From: Bacteroides fragilis
GTDB taxonomy: Bacteria; Bacillota; Clostridia; Lachnospirales; Lachnospiraceae
DNA: 64,000 nucleotides
Reading direction: 5' to 3'
Assembly: GCA_023664485.1 (NCBI GenBank)
Contig: JAMPFK010000005.1
Span: 55,638 to 119,637, forward strand
The notes below the pieces were generated by a model. That model did not search any database. It was not told the origin of the DNA and was given only the letters and a program-made list of their open reading frames with translations. Position 1 is the stretch's first letter, and each line of letters starts with the position of its first letter. This document shows positions 41,954-52,200 of the stretch, in pieces. A program made the position numbers and the translations under genes.

Positions 41954-43738
41954 ATGGATAAGATAGATGGGAATGAGGGAAAGAATCGAAAGAACCGGGG
42001 AAGATACAGACGGGCTCTGGCGGCATTTCTGGCGTTCTGCATCATGTTTCAGGCGGCAGGCTGCGGCGGAAACGATGGGACGCAGACGAAACAGCGGGCC
42101 GTCGAAGATGGGACAGAAAGCGGACATGCTGCAGGAGACGGAACAGAGGAAGAGAAGGCCGTACAGGACAACGCGGCAGGAAAAGAAATAACGGACGTTA
42201 CTGATACAATTCCGCTGCATATCATAGACGACAATTACCGCACCTATTATGAGGTCTTTGTTTATTCCTTCTGCGACAGCGACGGGGATGGAATCGGGGA
42301 TCTGCAGGGGCTGATTTCCAGACTGGATTATATTAACGACGGCGACGATGCGACGGATACGGATTTGGGATGCAACGGTATCTGGCTGATGCCGGTCGGG
42401 CCGTCGCCCACTTATCACAAATACGATGTGGCGGATTATTATGATATCGACGCCGATTACGGTACGATGGAGGATTTTAAAGAGCTGCTGGCGGAATGTG
42501 ATAAACGGGGAATCAAAGTAATCATGGATCTGGTGCTGAACCATTCCTCTTCCCGGAATCCGTGGTTTGTGGATGCCTGCGCTTATCTGCGGGAACTGGG
42601 GGATGGAAAGCCGGATGCGCAGGCCTGTCCTTCTTTTGATTATTATCATTTTTCCAAAGAGCAGGGCGCGGGCTGTTATGCGGTGGAGGGAACGGACTGG
42701 TATTATGAAGCGCAGTTCTGGAGCGAGATGCCGGATTTGAACCTGGACAGCGGGGCGCTCCGTGCCGAGATCGAAAAAATAGCGGGCTTCTGGCTGGATA
42801 TGGGCGTCGGCGGTTTTCGGCTGGACGCGGTCAAGGAATTCTATACGGGAAACCCACAGGCCAATATTGCGTTTCTGAGCTGGTTCGCAGAAATGGTCAG
42901 GGAAAAAAAGCAGGATGCCTATCTGGTCGGGGAAGCGTGGCTCGATATCAGCGGTTATGCGCAGTATTATGAAAGCGGTATCGACAGCCTTTTCAATTTC
43001 GCTTTTGCGGATAAGGACGGAATTATTTCCAGGGTGGTAAACGGTTCGCCTGCTTCAGGATATGGCTCCGCGAGCGCATCCTTACAGGAGACTTTCGGGC
43101 AGTATAACGAAAATTATATCGACGCGCCTTTTTATACCAATCATGATATGGGAAGAAGCGCCGGATATTATGCGGGTGAAAATTCTGAGGCGCAGACGAA
43201 GCTTGCCGGCGCAATGAACCTTTTTATGAGCGGTTCCGCGTTTCTTTATTATGGAGAGGAGCTTGGCATGAAGGGTTCCGGCAAGGACGAGAATAAACGC
43301 GCGCCGATGTACTGGAGCAGGGATGCGGAAAAGGAGGGCATGTGCGGCGGTCCCGCGGATATGGATGATTTTCAGATGAAATTCGACAGTCTGGAGGAGC
43401 AGGAGCAGAGCCCGGATTCTATCTATCAGTATTATAAAAAGGCGATTAAGATCAGGAACCAGAACCCGGAGATCGCGCGGGGCAGGGTAGAATACCTGGA
43501 AGAACTTTCGGGAGACAGTTTTTGCGTTCTGCGGAAAGTATGGGAGGGCTCCGAGGTACTTCTCGTTTTCCATACCGGCGCGGAGACGGAAACGCTCGAT
43601 ATGAGCGGCGTTACGGTAAATGGTACGGAAATTTCGGAAAAAAGTATCCGCGGCATGCTGGAGAGCGGAGCGGAGGAAATCCGCGCAGAGGGCGGCGCGG
43701 TCACGATGCCGGGCTATTCGGTGCTTGTATTGAAGTGA
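41954..43738 (+). CDS. GH13 alpha-amylase-family lipoprotein
   Basis: 594 residues from ATG 41954 with GGAG at the right spacing; an ATG at 41942 overlaps the palindrome arm. The signal peptide (LAAFLAFCIMFQAAGC) ends at lipobox Cys37, so it is a surface lipoprotein. The catalytic core has the GH13 regions DLVLNHSS, GGFRLDAVKEFY (nucleophile Asp291), YLVGEAWLD (acid/base Glu327) and FYTNHDMGR (Asp398). A calcium-loop-like DSDGDGIGDLQG sits near residue 100. It probably trims starch or maltodextrin at the cell surface and supplies the importer upstream. Exact specificity is not readable. Confidence 0.9.
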   Translation: MDKIDGNEGKNRKNRGRYRRALAAFLAFCIMFQAAGCGGNDGTQTKQRAVEDGTESGHAAGDGTEEEKAVQDNAAGKEITDVTDTIPLHIIDDNYRTYYEVFVYSFCDSDGDGIGDLQGLISRLDYINDGDDATDTDLGCNGIWLMPVGPSPTYHKYDVADYYDIDADYGTMEDFKELLAECDKRGIKVIMDLVLNHSSSRNPWFVDACAYLRELGDGKPDAQACPSFDYYHFSKEQGAGCYAVEGTDWYYEAQFWSEMPDLNLDSGALRAEIEKIAGFWLDMGVGGFRLDAVKEFYTGNPQANIAFLSWFAEMVREKKQDAYLVGEAWLDISGYAQYYESGIDSLFNFAFADKDGIISRVVNGSPASGYGSASASLQETFGQYNENYIDAPFYTNHDMGRSAGYYAGENSEAQTKLAGAMNLFMSGSAFLYYGEELGMKGSGKDENKRAPMYWSRDAEKEGMCGGPADMDDFQMKFDSLEEQEQSPDSIYQYYKKAIKIRNQNPEIARGRVEYLEELSGDSFCVLRKVWEGSEVLLVFHTGAETETLDMSGVTVNGTEISEKSIRGMLESGAEEIRAEGGAVTMPGYSVLVLK

Positions 43739-43854
43739 TTTTTCATAGAATATATCGTAATATAATATGAGCGTCGAATAACACTATATTGATTTGATGG
43801 CCAAAATTTGCAAAAAGGTGCAAATCGTTATAAAAAACAGAAAAAGATAAAAAA

Positions 43855-43887
43855 CAGAAACCCCCGAATCTCTTCGGGGGCTCTGTT
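43855..43887 (+). terminator. Terminator after the GH13 gene
   Basis: CCCCCGAA (43861-43868) pairs perfectly with TTCGGGGG (43873-43880), within weaker outer ACAGA/TCTGT arms. The tail TTGTG is not a clean T-run. Confidence 0.65.
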
Positions 43888-44123
43888 GTGTAAAAGGGGA
43901 ATTCTTCCGGAATTGCTATTACCGACTTAACTTCCGTGATTAAGTCTATAATTACTATATAATTTTATTTGAATTTCGTCTATGAATATATTCTGGTAAA
44001 ATAGAACGATATTAGCGAAAAGTGTCGAATCGAGTAGACGGGTATGGAAAGCGGACAGCGCTTTCAAAGTCCCGCGCGGGAACGGTATAGCATAACGGCC
44101 AGCTGGATGAACGGTTACGAATA

Positions 44124-44158
44124 AGCGCATGAAACAGGGAAAGAAGAGCGCATGAAAC
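44124..44158 (+). promoter_or_regulatory. 12-base direct repeat upstream of the MFS promoter
   Basis: AGCGCATGAAAC occurs at 44124-44135 and 44147-44158, 23 bases apart. It ends 12 bases before the -35 (44171), which suits an activator site on one face of the helix. Confidence 0.5.
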
Positions 44159-44170
44159 GGAAAAAGAGGA

Positions 44171-44199
44171 TTGAAATATAGGGTAGTTTAGTGTAAAGT
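44171..44199 (+). promoter_or_regulatory. Promoter of the OFA-type transporter
   Basis: TTGAAA (44171-44176), 17-base spacer and TAAAGT (44194-44199). Confidence 0.65.
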
Positions 44200-44237
44200 A
44201 GTATTAGTAAAAATACAAAGGTAAAGGAAGTGTAGTT

Positions 44238-45587
44238 ATGGGAGAAAGTGTGAAAAATCAGGGAGGCTGGCGCACGAACAAATGGATCCGCGCGGCAGTT
44301 CCCGCTTTGCTGCTTCACTGCAGTATCGGTACTGTTTATTGCTGGTCGATTTTCAGCCAGGAAATTGCAGACTACATCGGTTTTTCCAAAGGAGCGACGG
44401 AATGGGCATTCAGCTTTGCTATTTTTTTCCTCGGAATGTCGGCGGCATTTCTTGGGAATGTTGTTGAGAAGGATATCCACAAATCGTCTCTTATCGCGTC
44501 TGTCTGCTTTGCGGCCGGTATGGCGGGCACAGGATTTTTTATCTATTACGGAGGGGCGCATAAAGGAAGCATGGCAGCGCTGCTTGGAATCTACATATGT
44601 TATGGATTCATCATGGGTATCGGCCTTGGAACAGGTTATCTGTCGCCGGTCAAAACGCTGATGCTCTGGTTTAAGGACAGGAAAGGTCTTGCGACGGGAC
44701 TGGCGGTAGCCGGCTTCGGCGCGGCGAAAGCGATCGCGAGCCCGATCATGCAGGGAATGCTGAACGGTCTTGGCGAGGGCGGTATCTATAAGATGTTCCT
44801 GATCCTGGCGGTTGTTTATTTTATTATGATGTTCGTCGGCCATCTTCTTTTGAAAAAACCTGACGACTGGCATGAGCCGCAGAGCAAGGATGAGAGCCAG
44901 AGCATTATGGCGGTTCTGAAAACAAGGCCGATTTCCAATTATATCGGTATCTGGCTGATGTTCTATATCAACATTACCTGCGGCCTGGCGCTGATTTCGC
45001 AGGAAAAAATGATCGTAAAATGTATCGGCCTGGCGAGCTTTGCAGGCATTATCTCTACCGTATCCGCGATCTTCAACGCGGGCGGACGTCTCGGCTTTTC
45101 CGCATGGGCGGATACGATGAAAGACAGAAATACCATTTATAAGCTTATTTTCGTCCTTTCTATCGTCTTTACGGCGATTGTCATGCTGACGAGCGGTATT
45201 AAGAATGGAGAAGGCAATGCCTTGCTGATCATCCTCGTACTCGGCCTGATTTTCGTTGTCAATGCGGGTTACGGCGGCGGGTTCTCCAATGTGCCGACGC
45301 TCCTTTCCGACCATTACGGTATGGGAAATATCAGCGCGATACATGGAATCACCCTTTCTGCATGGGCGTTTGCCGGATTGACGGGTAATCAGATGGCGAC
45401 CTGGATCGTCAACCATTTCGGCGAGTCGATCGAAATCGAACATGCGCTTTCCGACGGAACGATAGAGATGATTACGGTAAATCCGACCGGATATCAATGC
45501 GTGCTCTATGCGACGATCGTGCTTTATATTATCGCACTGGTGCTCAGCCTTGTACTCGTAAAACCTACGGATAAGGCAAAAGCATAA
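44238..45587 (+). CDS. OFA-family MFS transporter
   Basis: 449 residues with about 12 membrane helices and the layout of the oxalate/formate antiporter (OFA) family: a first helix with LLLHCSIGTVYCWSIF and YGFIMGIGLGTGYLSPVKTLMLWFKDRKGLATGLAVAGFGAAKA, where the DRKGLATG loop is the MFS signature between helices 4 and 5. Further helices follow (NYIGIWLMFYINITCGLAL, GLIFVVNAGYGGGFSNVP). It should move an organic acid or similar anion; the substrate cannot be read from sequence. AAGGAAG precedes ATG. A strong GC-rich hairpin follows the stop. Confidence 0.85.
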   Translation: MGESVKNQGGWRTNKWIRAAVPALLLHCSIGTVYCWSIFSQEIADYIGFSKGATEWAFSFAIFFLGMSAAFLGNVVEKDIHKSSLIASVCFAAGMAGTGFFIYYGGAHKGSMAALLGIYICYGFIMGIGLGTGYLSPVKTLMLWFKDRKGLATGLAVAGFGAAKAIASPIMQGMLNGLGEGGIYKMFLILAVVYFIMMFVGHLLLKKPDDWHEPQSKDESQSIMAVLKTRPISNYIGIWLMFYINITCGLALISQEKMIVKCIGLASFAGIISTVSAIFNAGGRLGFSAWADTMKDRNTIYKLIFVLSIVFTAIVMLTSGIKNGEGNALLIILVLGLIFVVNAGYGGGFSNVPTLLSDHYGMGNISAIHGITLSAWAFAGLTGNQMATWIVNHFGESIEIEHALSDGTIEMITVNPTGYQCVLYATIVLYIIALVLSLVLVKPTDKAKA

Positions 45588-45615
45588 AATAAGAAGAAGG
45601 AAGAGACTTTTTTTA

Positions 45616-45645
45616 AAGGGCGGGGGCTGTGAGGCCCCCGCCCTT
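45616..45645. terminator. GC-rich hairpin between convergent genes
   Basis: AAGGGCGGGGGC (45616-45627) pairs perfectly with 45634-45645, a 12-bp stem. It lies between the MFS transporter and the convergent large gene and could serve both. Confidence 0.7.
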
Positions 45646-45659
45646 AAAGCTTAAGGATT

Positions 45660-47921
45660 TTATTTCAGCAGATACGCTCTCTGTTCCGCGATTTCCGTCG
45701 GAATCTCCGCTCCCGAATTTTTTATCTTCTGAATCAGATTATCCATATGGTGGATCTTCTGGGACTGTTTGATGCCGTAGCGGTCCATCGTTTCTTTATA
45801 GAGAGGATTAGATTTCAGCCTGTCCCGTACCTCTTTCGAGAACGGGCAGTAGGAGAAGAGAATCCCACGGGCCACTTTGTTCAGGCGGGGCGAGCCTGCG
45901 CCTTCATAAATGATCCATGATTCGTAATCCCGGATGAACATTTCCTTGAAGCTGTTCTTTGCTTTCTGCATACTGAGTTTGACTTTATCCTTGGCATCGG
46001 CAGACAGTTCCCGGTTTTTCTTGTAAAACTGAATATAGTCGAAGTATTCGCTCGTGAGGGAAGGCTCCGAAACGTCGTTCCATCGCGCGCTCTGAATCCG
46101 TTTGCACATTTCCCAGCGGTACTCGCCGGTCAGCCGGACAAGGATGCTGCTCAGATCTTCCATCTGGAAAAGCGATACCATCATACGCGCCGGCGTAGTA
46201 CGTTTCCGGCCCTCGATTTCCTGCCACATAACGCCGCGGATGCCGACATTGGGCATCAGGATGACATCGGGCAGTATTTCCACGCTGACAGATTCCCTGG
46301 CGATGCCGATATCCGGCCTGCTGTACATGGTATCCCGGTAGTATGCGCTGAAATCGGTGGCGCGGATGCGTTCAAAGCTCTCTTTTACCTTATCCGCGGA
46401 TACGAGGGACTCGGGAAGGTCTTTCAGCACGTTGCTTTCCGAAAAGACGGGGCAGAAGATGCTGATGCGCCCGAAGGTTATTTTATTGACGGACTGGAAC
46501 ATATTATCCAGCTCGAACTGCACCTGTTTGGAACGGTCGGTCAGCATGGGCGCTTCCTCAGCCGCCGTTATTTTGCCGGTCACCTTTAATTCGTGCACAT
46601 ATGCTGCATAGTCGTTGTCGAATTCGTTGCGGCATGGCGCTTTGCGTCCTTCATAGACTTCCTTCAGCCACTCGTAAGCGGTGTAGACATTCCGGGAAGG
46701 GTCGCTTGGCAGGGAATCCACAATGGAATAAAGATAAGAGGCGTTTTCCATACCCGCAAGCGTTTCATCCACATAGCCGAAATTGAAGAACATTTTGACG
46801 ATTTTCGGTATTTTGGTATCGGAAAGGCTTTTCATAAAGGCCTGTGAATAAACCTGGTAGAACAGTTTGGTAATGGTCATGCGCAGTTTCCTGCTGTTGT
46901 CGTCGGAAGCGTTCTTGTCGGCCAGCTTATTGTATTTCGCAATGGCGGCCTTAAAGTCGGCAGTCGTCTTTTCATCGCAGTCCGCATAGGTTAAGATGGT
47001 ATGCAGAGAGTCCGTAAGGTCGGGAACTTCGAGAGCGGCATCGTGTTCTTCCGGGGAATCCGCTGCGTCGTGCAGGGCCTCCAGTTTCCTTTTATATTCC
47101 TGAACGCGGTCCCGGTACATTTCCTTATCGATGGAATCCTGATTTTCCAGCTGGATCATCATCGTGCCGAGCGCGGCCGTGATTGCGGTGGAGTCTTCAT
47201 TGTGCGCACCGATCCGGTACAGGATGCTGGCATAGAGGTCGAAGAAATCAAGTTTGTTCTCATTCATCAGAAGGTCGGCGATCTCCGATTTATATTCATG
47301 AAGCTCACGGCATACATAGATGATATCGTAAACATCCTGACTCGCCTTTAGCAGCGTGCCGAGTATAAAGTCAGCGATCTGTGACTTGGCGGTGATGCTT
47401 TTCATAATGCGCTGAAGCTGCCTGTAATAGCTGTTCAGCCAGTTCGGAACATCTTCTTCGAGTTTTAATTCCGTTACCGATTCGAGTCCCGGAAGTACTC
47501 TGGGAGAAATCCCGTGTTTCAGACAGAAACGCTCGTATTCGGAATAGCTCTTCATTAAATACTGGTAAAAGCTGTCACAGTCAAATTTTGCCATCTCATA
47601 CTGGTCCAGAATATCTTTTATCTGTCGGAACAGAGAACCTACGATGAGATTGGAAAGATCGGATTTCGTACGGAGCAGTTCGCTCAGATGTCCGTTGGTG
47701 CAGGCGTAGGAAGCGAGCGTCGTATCCTCTACTGCCTGATAGGAAATAAAATAAGAATCATAAAAAAGCCCGCAGACTCCTATCACATCTCCCTTGGACA
47801 AATAAAATTCCCCTCCCGGATAAGATGCTTTCACGGAACCTTTGGTAATGACGTGCAGGGCGGTAATCGTCTGTTCGTTTTGAAAGAGAACGGTTCCCGC
47901 CGAAAATTCTTTTACTGCCAT
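45660..47921 (-). CDS. Large cyclic-nucleotide-binding-domain protein of unknown function
   Basis: 753 residues from ATG 47921 with AGGGGAG upstream. Residues about 1-110 resemble a Crp-type cyclic nucleotide-binding fold (FSAGTVLFQNEQTITALHVITKGSVKASYPGGEFYLSKGDVIGVCGLF). The rest, over 600 residues, is helical with no helix-turn-helix, kinase or cyclase motif that I recognise; it includes coiled-coil-like stretches (RDRVQEYKRKLEALHDAADSPEE) and a conserved-looking segment (VILMPNVGIRGVMWQEIEGRKRTTPARMMVSLF). No signal peptide or membrane helix is seen. It may sense a nucleotide and act through its long C-terminal body. Function unknown. Confidence 0.65.
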   Translation of the reverse strand: MAVKEFSAGTVLFQNEQTITALHVITKGSVKASYPGGEFYLSKGDVIGVCGLFYDSYFISYQAVEDTTLASYACTNGHLSELLRTKSDLSNLIVGSLFRQIKDILDQYEMAKFDCDSFYQYLMKSYSEYERFCLKHGISPRVLPGLESVTELKLEEDVPNWLNSYYRQLQRIMKSITAKSQIADFILGTLLKASQDVYDIIYVCRELHEYKSEIADLLMNENKLDFFDLYASILYRIGAHNEDSTAITAALGTMMIQLENQDSIDKEMYRDRVQEYKRKLEALHDAADSPEEHDAALEVPDLTDSLHTILTYADCDEKTTADFKAAIAKYNKLADKNASDDNSRKLRMTITKLFYQVYSQAFMKSLSDTKIPKIVKMFFNFGYVDETLAGMENASYLYSIVDSLPSDPSRNVYTAYEWLKEVYEGRKAPCRNEFDNDYAAYVHELKVTGKITAAEEAPMLTDRSKQVQFELDNMFQSVNKITFGRISIFCPVFSESNVLKDLPESLVSADKVKESFERIRATDFSAYYRDTMYSRPDIGIARESVSVEILPDVILMPNVGIRGVMWQEIEGRKRTTPARMMVSLFQMEDLSSILVRLTGEYRWEMCKRIQSARWNDVSEPSLTSEYFDYIQFYKKNRELSADAKDKVKLSMQKAKNSFKEMFIRDYESWIIYEGAGSPRLNKVARGILFSYCPFSKEVRDRLKSNPLYKETMDRYGIKQSQKIHHMDNLIQKIKNSGAEIPTEIAEQRAYLLK

Positions 47922-48138
47922 AAATAACTCCCCTCTGTCTGTAGCTGCAGACACACTTTCGTATACACAACACTATTATTATAGCACAAAATTGCGGAAA
48001 GGCGTATAGTACATAAGGGAGAAAATACGAAAATCAATTTTGGCAGGAGGAATTCAGCGTGCCGGATACAGCGTTCCAGGGGCCGGACAGGGCGGCCCGG
48101 CCAAATTTGTGCTGTACTTTTAGACAGGATATGATAAA

Positions 48139-48166
48139 ATATTTATAGCGTTCGTTCTATAAATAT
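48139..48166 (+). promoter_or_regulatory. Operator-like inverted repeat
   Basis: ATATTTATAG (48139-48148) and CTATAAATAT (48157-48166) form a perfect 10-bp palindrome with an 8-base spacer, overlapping or just after a TAAAAT -10 candidate (48135-48140). The TetR gene downstream makes it a candidate autoregulatory site. Confidence 0.55.
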
Positions 48167-48191
48167 ATTGGGAAGGGTTACAGGGAATCTT

Positions 48192-48665
48192 ATGGCGATG
48201 GACAAGGAAGACATAGAATATAGAAGAAAGGTCGTGCAGGAGTATAAGGCGGATGTGGAGAGGCTGATACGGTATCTGCCCTGGCTGGAAGAGAAGTCGG
48301 GGAGCAATGTTTCGGAGACCTATAGCGGTTCCGGCATCGGGGAGCATTCCATTTCCTTCCCGGTCTACGACAGTACGCTGCTCGGATTCGTCAGGGAGGT
48401 ACAGCGTACGAACCTGTTGGACAGGAATTATCGGTATGTTTATTCCAGAAACAGAATTGTTACGCAGCAGGACGAGCTGCGGGCAATTTCCAATTCGGAT
48501 ATCACGCGTATGGATATCCTGAAAGGAATTTTGTCCAAATATGTGACGGGCGGCATGACGAAGGGCCGGATGTGGACGGAAGCGGTGCAGAATCGCATTT
48601 TCCTGAATATTGTAAAGAAAATGAAGGAAAATCTGGAATTCTGGGACAGGCCGATGGGCCGATAG
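48192..48665 (+). CDS. Conserved hypothetical protein upstream of a TetR regulator
   Basis: 157 residues from ATG 48192 with AGGGA upstream. It has no signal or membrane helix. The first half is helical and acidic (DKEDIEYRRKVVQEYKADVERLIRYLPWLEE), followed by the Ser/Gly-rich SETYSGSGIGEHSISFPVYDS and a helix-rich C-terminus (ILKGILSKYVTGGMTKGRMW). I cannot assign a family. It lies downstream of an operator-like palindrome and 24 bases before a TetR-type gene, so the two are probably coregulated. Confidence 0.6.
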   Translation: MAMDKEDIEYRRKVVQEYKADVERLIRYLPWLEEKSGSNVSETYSGSGIGEHSISFPVYDSTLLGFVREVQRTNLLDRNYRYVYSRNRIVTQQDELRAISNSDITRMDILKGILSKYVTGGMTKGRMWTEAVQNRIFLNIVKKMKENLEFWDRPMGR

Positions 48666-48689
48666 GGATAGAGAAAGGTATCGTATTTT

Positions 48690-49274
48690 ATGGGAGAAAA
48701 ATCGCTGCAAAAGAAACAGTATATATTGGAGACGGCCAGGAAGGTATTTGTTGAGAAAGGATACAAAAATGTGACAATGAAGGATATCGTGGAAGCATGC
48801 GGTATCAGCCGGGGCGGTCTCTATTTATATTTCGGCAGTACGGAGGAGATTTTGCTTGCGGTATTACAGCAGGAGGCGGAGGAAATCGACGATGTTTTTA
48901 CGGAGACGATCGCGGAAGAGGACTCGGCAGCGGATATCCTGACGCTGTTTTTAAAAGAGCAGAAGAAGGAGCTTTTGCGGAAAAAGAATAACCTGACGAT
49001 GGCGATTTATGAATATGCTTTTGAAAATAAGGAGAAAAAGGACCAGATGCTTCGCAGGCAGTTCGATGCGGGCGTGAGGGTCCTGGAAAAGCTCATCGAG
49101 TCTGGCATCGCTTCGGGGGAGTTCTATTGTGAAAATCCGAAGGGAGCCGCGAATAATATTATGTATGTGCTGGAGGGTATGAAAATTAATTCCCAGACAA
49201 TGGGGATTACGGAGGCGATGGTTGACGAGCAGCTTCTTTATATTATGGCGGGACTGCTCATCGATGTAGATTAA
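48690..49274 (+). CDS. TetR-family transcriptional regulator
   Basis: 194 residues. The N-terminal HTH is KKQYILETARKVFVEKGYKNVTMKDIVEACGISRGGLYLYFGSTEEIL (residues about 8-55), a standard TetR opening. The C-terminal helical domain for ligand and dimerisation is rich in Glu (AEEIDDVFTETIAEEDSA). GAGAAAGG precedes ATG by about 10 bases. It is 24 bases before purL, so both may be on one transcript. The palindrome at 48139-48166 is a likely target. Ligand unknown. Confidence 0.85.
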   Translation: MGEKSLQKKQYILETARKVFVEKGYKNVTMKDIVEACGISRGGLYLYFGSTEEILLAVLQQEAEEIDDVFTETIAEEDSAADILTLFLKEQKKELLRKKNNLTMAIYEYAFENKEKKDQMLRRQFDAGVRVLEKLIESGIASGEFYCENPKGAANNIMYVLEGMKINSQTMGITEAMVDEQLLYIMAGLLIDVD

Positions 49275-49298
49275 GAATACGGAGGAATCAAATTCGGC

Positions 49299-52200
49299 AT
49301 GGGAAATGTGAAGCGCATTTATGTGGAAAAGAAGGAGCCTTTTGCGGTAAAGGCGAAGGAACTGAAAGAAGAACTCGGAAGCTACCTCGGCATTACCGGT
49401 ATAAAGGAAGTCCGGGTGCTGATCCGGTACGATGTGGAGAACATATCGAAGGAGGTTTTTGAGAAAGCCTGCAAGACCGTATTTTCGGAGCCGCCCGTCG
49501 ATATCCTGTATGAGGAGGAAATCGAGGTTCCGGCGGATGGCCGGATATTCAGCGTGGAATACCTGCCGGGGCAGTTCGACCAGAGGGCGGATTCCGCGGT
49601 ACAATGCGTGAAGTTCCTGAAAGAGGATGAAGAGCCTGTTATCAGAACAGCTGTAACTTATTTAATAATAGGACATATTTTGGATGAAGAATTTGAGAAA
49701 ATAAAAGCATATTGTATCAATCCGGTGGATTCCAGAGAGACGGATATGGTAAAACCGGATACTTTGATCGCCGCTTATGAGGAGCCGGCGGATGTGGCGG
49801 TGCTTGAGGATTTCTGTTCTATGCCGGAAACGGAATTCAGGAAGCTGTATGATTCGCTGGGGCTGGCGATGACGTTCAAAGATTTCCTGCATATTCGGAG
49901 CTATTACGACGGAGAAGAACACAGGAATCCGACGATGACGGAAATCCGCGTGCTGGATACCTATTGGTCCGACCACTGCCGTCATACGACTTTTTCCACG
50001 GAGCTTACGGATATCTCTTTTCAGGACGGCTATTATCAGAAGCCGATCCGGGAGACTTATGAGAATTACCTGCGGACGCGGGAAGAAATTTTTGCGGGCA
50101 GAACGGACAAGTTCGTCTGTTTGATGGATTTGGCCACAATAGCGATGCGCAAGCTGAAAAAGGACGGGAAACTGGAGGATATGGAGCAGTCCGATGAGAT
50201 CAACGCCTGCTCGGTCGTCGTTCCCGTAGAGATGGATTATGGCGACGGGCCGGTCACCGAAGAATGGCTCGTCTTTTTTAAGAACGAGACGCATAACCAT
50301 CCGACGGAAATCGAACCCTTCGGCGGTGCGGCGACCTGTCTTGGCGGCGCGATCCGCGATCCTCTTTCAGGACGCGGCTATGTGTATCAGGCGATGCGCG
50401 TTACAGGCGCGGCGGACCCGACGGTTTCCGTCGCGGATACGCTGAAGGGCAAGCTTTCTCAGAAAAAGCTCGTACGCGGCGCGGCTGGCGGTTATTCTTC
50501 CTATGGAAACCAGATCGGCCTTGCGACGGGCTTCGTTAAGGAGATCTATCATCCCGACTATGTGGCGAAACGGATGGAGATCGGCGCGGTCATGGGCGCA
50601 GCGCCAGGAAAAAATGTTATCCGCGGGACTTCCGATCCGGACGATATCATCATCCTGCTCGGCGGCAGGACCGGGCGCGACGGCTGCGGCGGCGCGACGG
50701 GTTCTTCCAAAGTCCATACGGAAAGCTCCATCGAGACCTGCGGCGCGGAAGTGCAGAAAGGAAATGCGCCGACGGAACGGAAGATCCAGCGCCTGTTCCG
50801 CCGGGCGGAAGTGAGCAGGCTGATTAAGAAATGCAACGATTTCGGCGCGGGCGGCGTTTCCGTAGCGATCGGGGAGCTGGCTGATGGCCTTGTTGTGGAT
50901 CTGGATAAAGTACCTAAGAAATATGCGGGCCTCGACGGCACGGAGCTGGCGATTTCGGAATCGCAGGAGAGAATGGCGGTCGTCGTATCGCCGAAGGATG
51001 TGGATACTTTTTTACAGTATGCCGCCGAAGAAAATCTGGAAGCGGTGGCGGTAGCCGTCGTGACAAAAGAGCCGCGGCTCGTCTTAAAATGGCGCGGGAA
51101 GGAAATCGTCAATATTTCCAGAGCCTTTCTGGATACGAACGGCGCGCATCAGGAAACGTGCGTCCGCGTGGATATGCCGGAACCAGAAGGAAATTACCTG
51201 AAAAAGACGGCGGTTCCTGCGGTGGAAGAGGCGTTAAAACAGGGCGGCGTGAAGAAAGCGTGGCTGGCCCTGCTGCATGATCTGAATGTATGTTCCCAGA
51301 AGGGACTTGTGGAGATGTTCGACGCTTCCATCGGCGCAGGCAGCGTCTATATGCCATACGGCGGGAAGTACCAGCTGACGGAAACGCAGGCGATGGTGGC
51401 GAAACTGCCTGTACTGGAAGGGAAAACGGATACCGTAACGATGATGAGCTACGGCTTCGACCCTTATCTGTCGAGCTGGAGCCCGTATCACGGAGCGGTT
51501 TATGCGGTAACGGAGTCGATGGCCAAAATCGTGGCGAACGGCGGAGACTATAAGAAGATCCGTTTTACGTTCCAGGAATATTTCCGGCGCATGACGGAGG
51601 AAGCGGAACGCTGGAGCCAGCCTTTTGCGGCGCTGCTCGGCGCTTATGCGGCGCAGACCGCCTATGGTCTGCCTTCGATTGGCGGAAAGGATTCTATGTC
51701 CGGCACGTTCAACGATATCGATGTGCCGCCGACACTCGTATCTTTTGCGGTAGATATCGGAAAGAAACAGGATATTGTCAGCCCGGAACTGAAAAAAGCA
51801 GGCGATAAGCTCGTGCTTTTTAAAATCGCGAGAGATGAATATGATCTGCCTGTCTATGAAAAAGTCATGCAGGCGTATGATAAAATTCTCGCGCTGATGG
51901 CGGAAGGAAAAATTGCGGCGGCTTATGCGCTGGATGCAAAGGGCGTGGCAGCGGCGGCCAGCAAGATGGCGTTCGGCAATCGGCTCGGCATTATAATAGA
52001 AGAAACGCTGCGGGCGGAACAGCTTTTTGAAAACGGGCTGGGAGAAATCCTCGCGGAGATGCCGGCGGCGGAAGCGGAAGAACTGGCGCGGAAGGAGCAG
52101 GACTGCGTGCTCGTCGGCACGGTAACGGAAGAGCCCGCTTTTGTATATGGAAAAACAACGATTGCGATGGAAGAGGCGCTGCAGTCGTGGATCTCCAGGC

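Larger units (their letters stand above)
43739..44237 (+). other. GH13-MFS intergenic region
   Basis: 499 bases without a supportable gene. They hold a terminator (43855-43887), a GAAAGCG/CGCTTTC hairpin (44047-44065), the palindrome CCCGCGCGGG (44071-44080), a 12-base direct repeat (44124-44158) and the MFS promoter (44171-44199). Confidence 0.5.

Noticed and set aside
44115..45497. A 460-codon open frame on the minus strand
   Set aside because: It is antisense to the OFA transporter, which has clear membrane and loop motifs; the frame has no family motif and is an artefact of codon use.
48059..48148. A 29-codon GTG frame with a good AGGAGG site
   Set aside because: It has no recognisable features and runs through the promoter and palindrome of the next gene; the ribosome-like site is probably chance.
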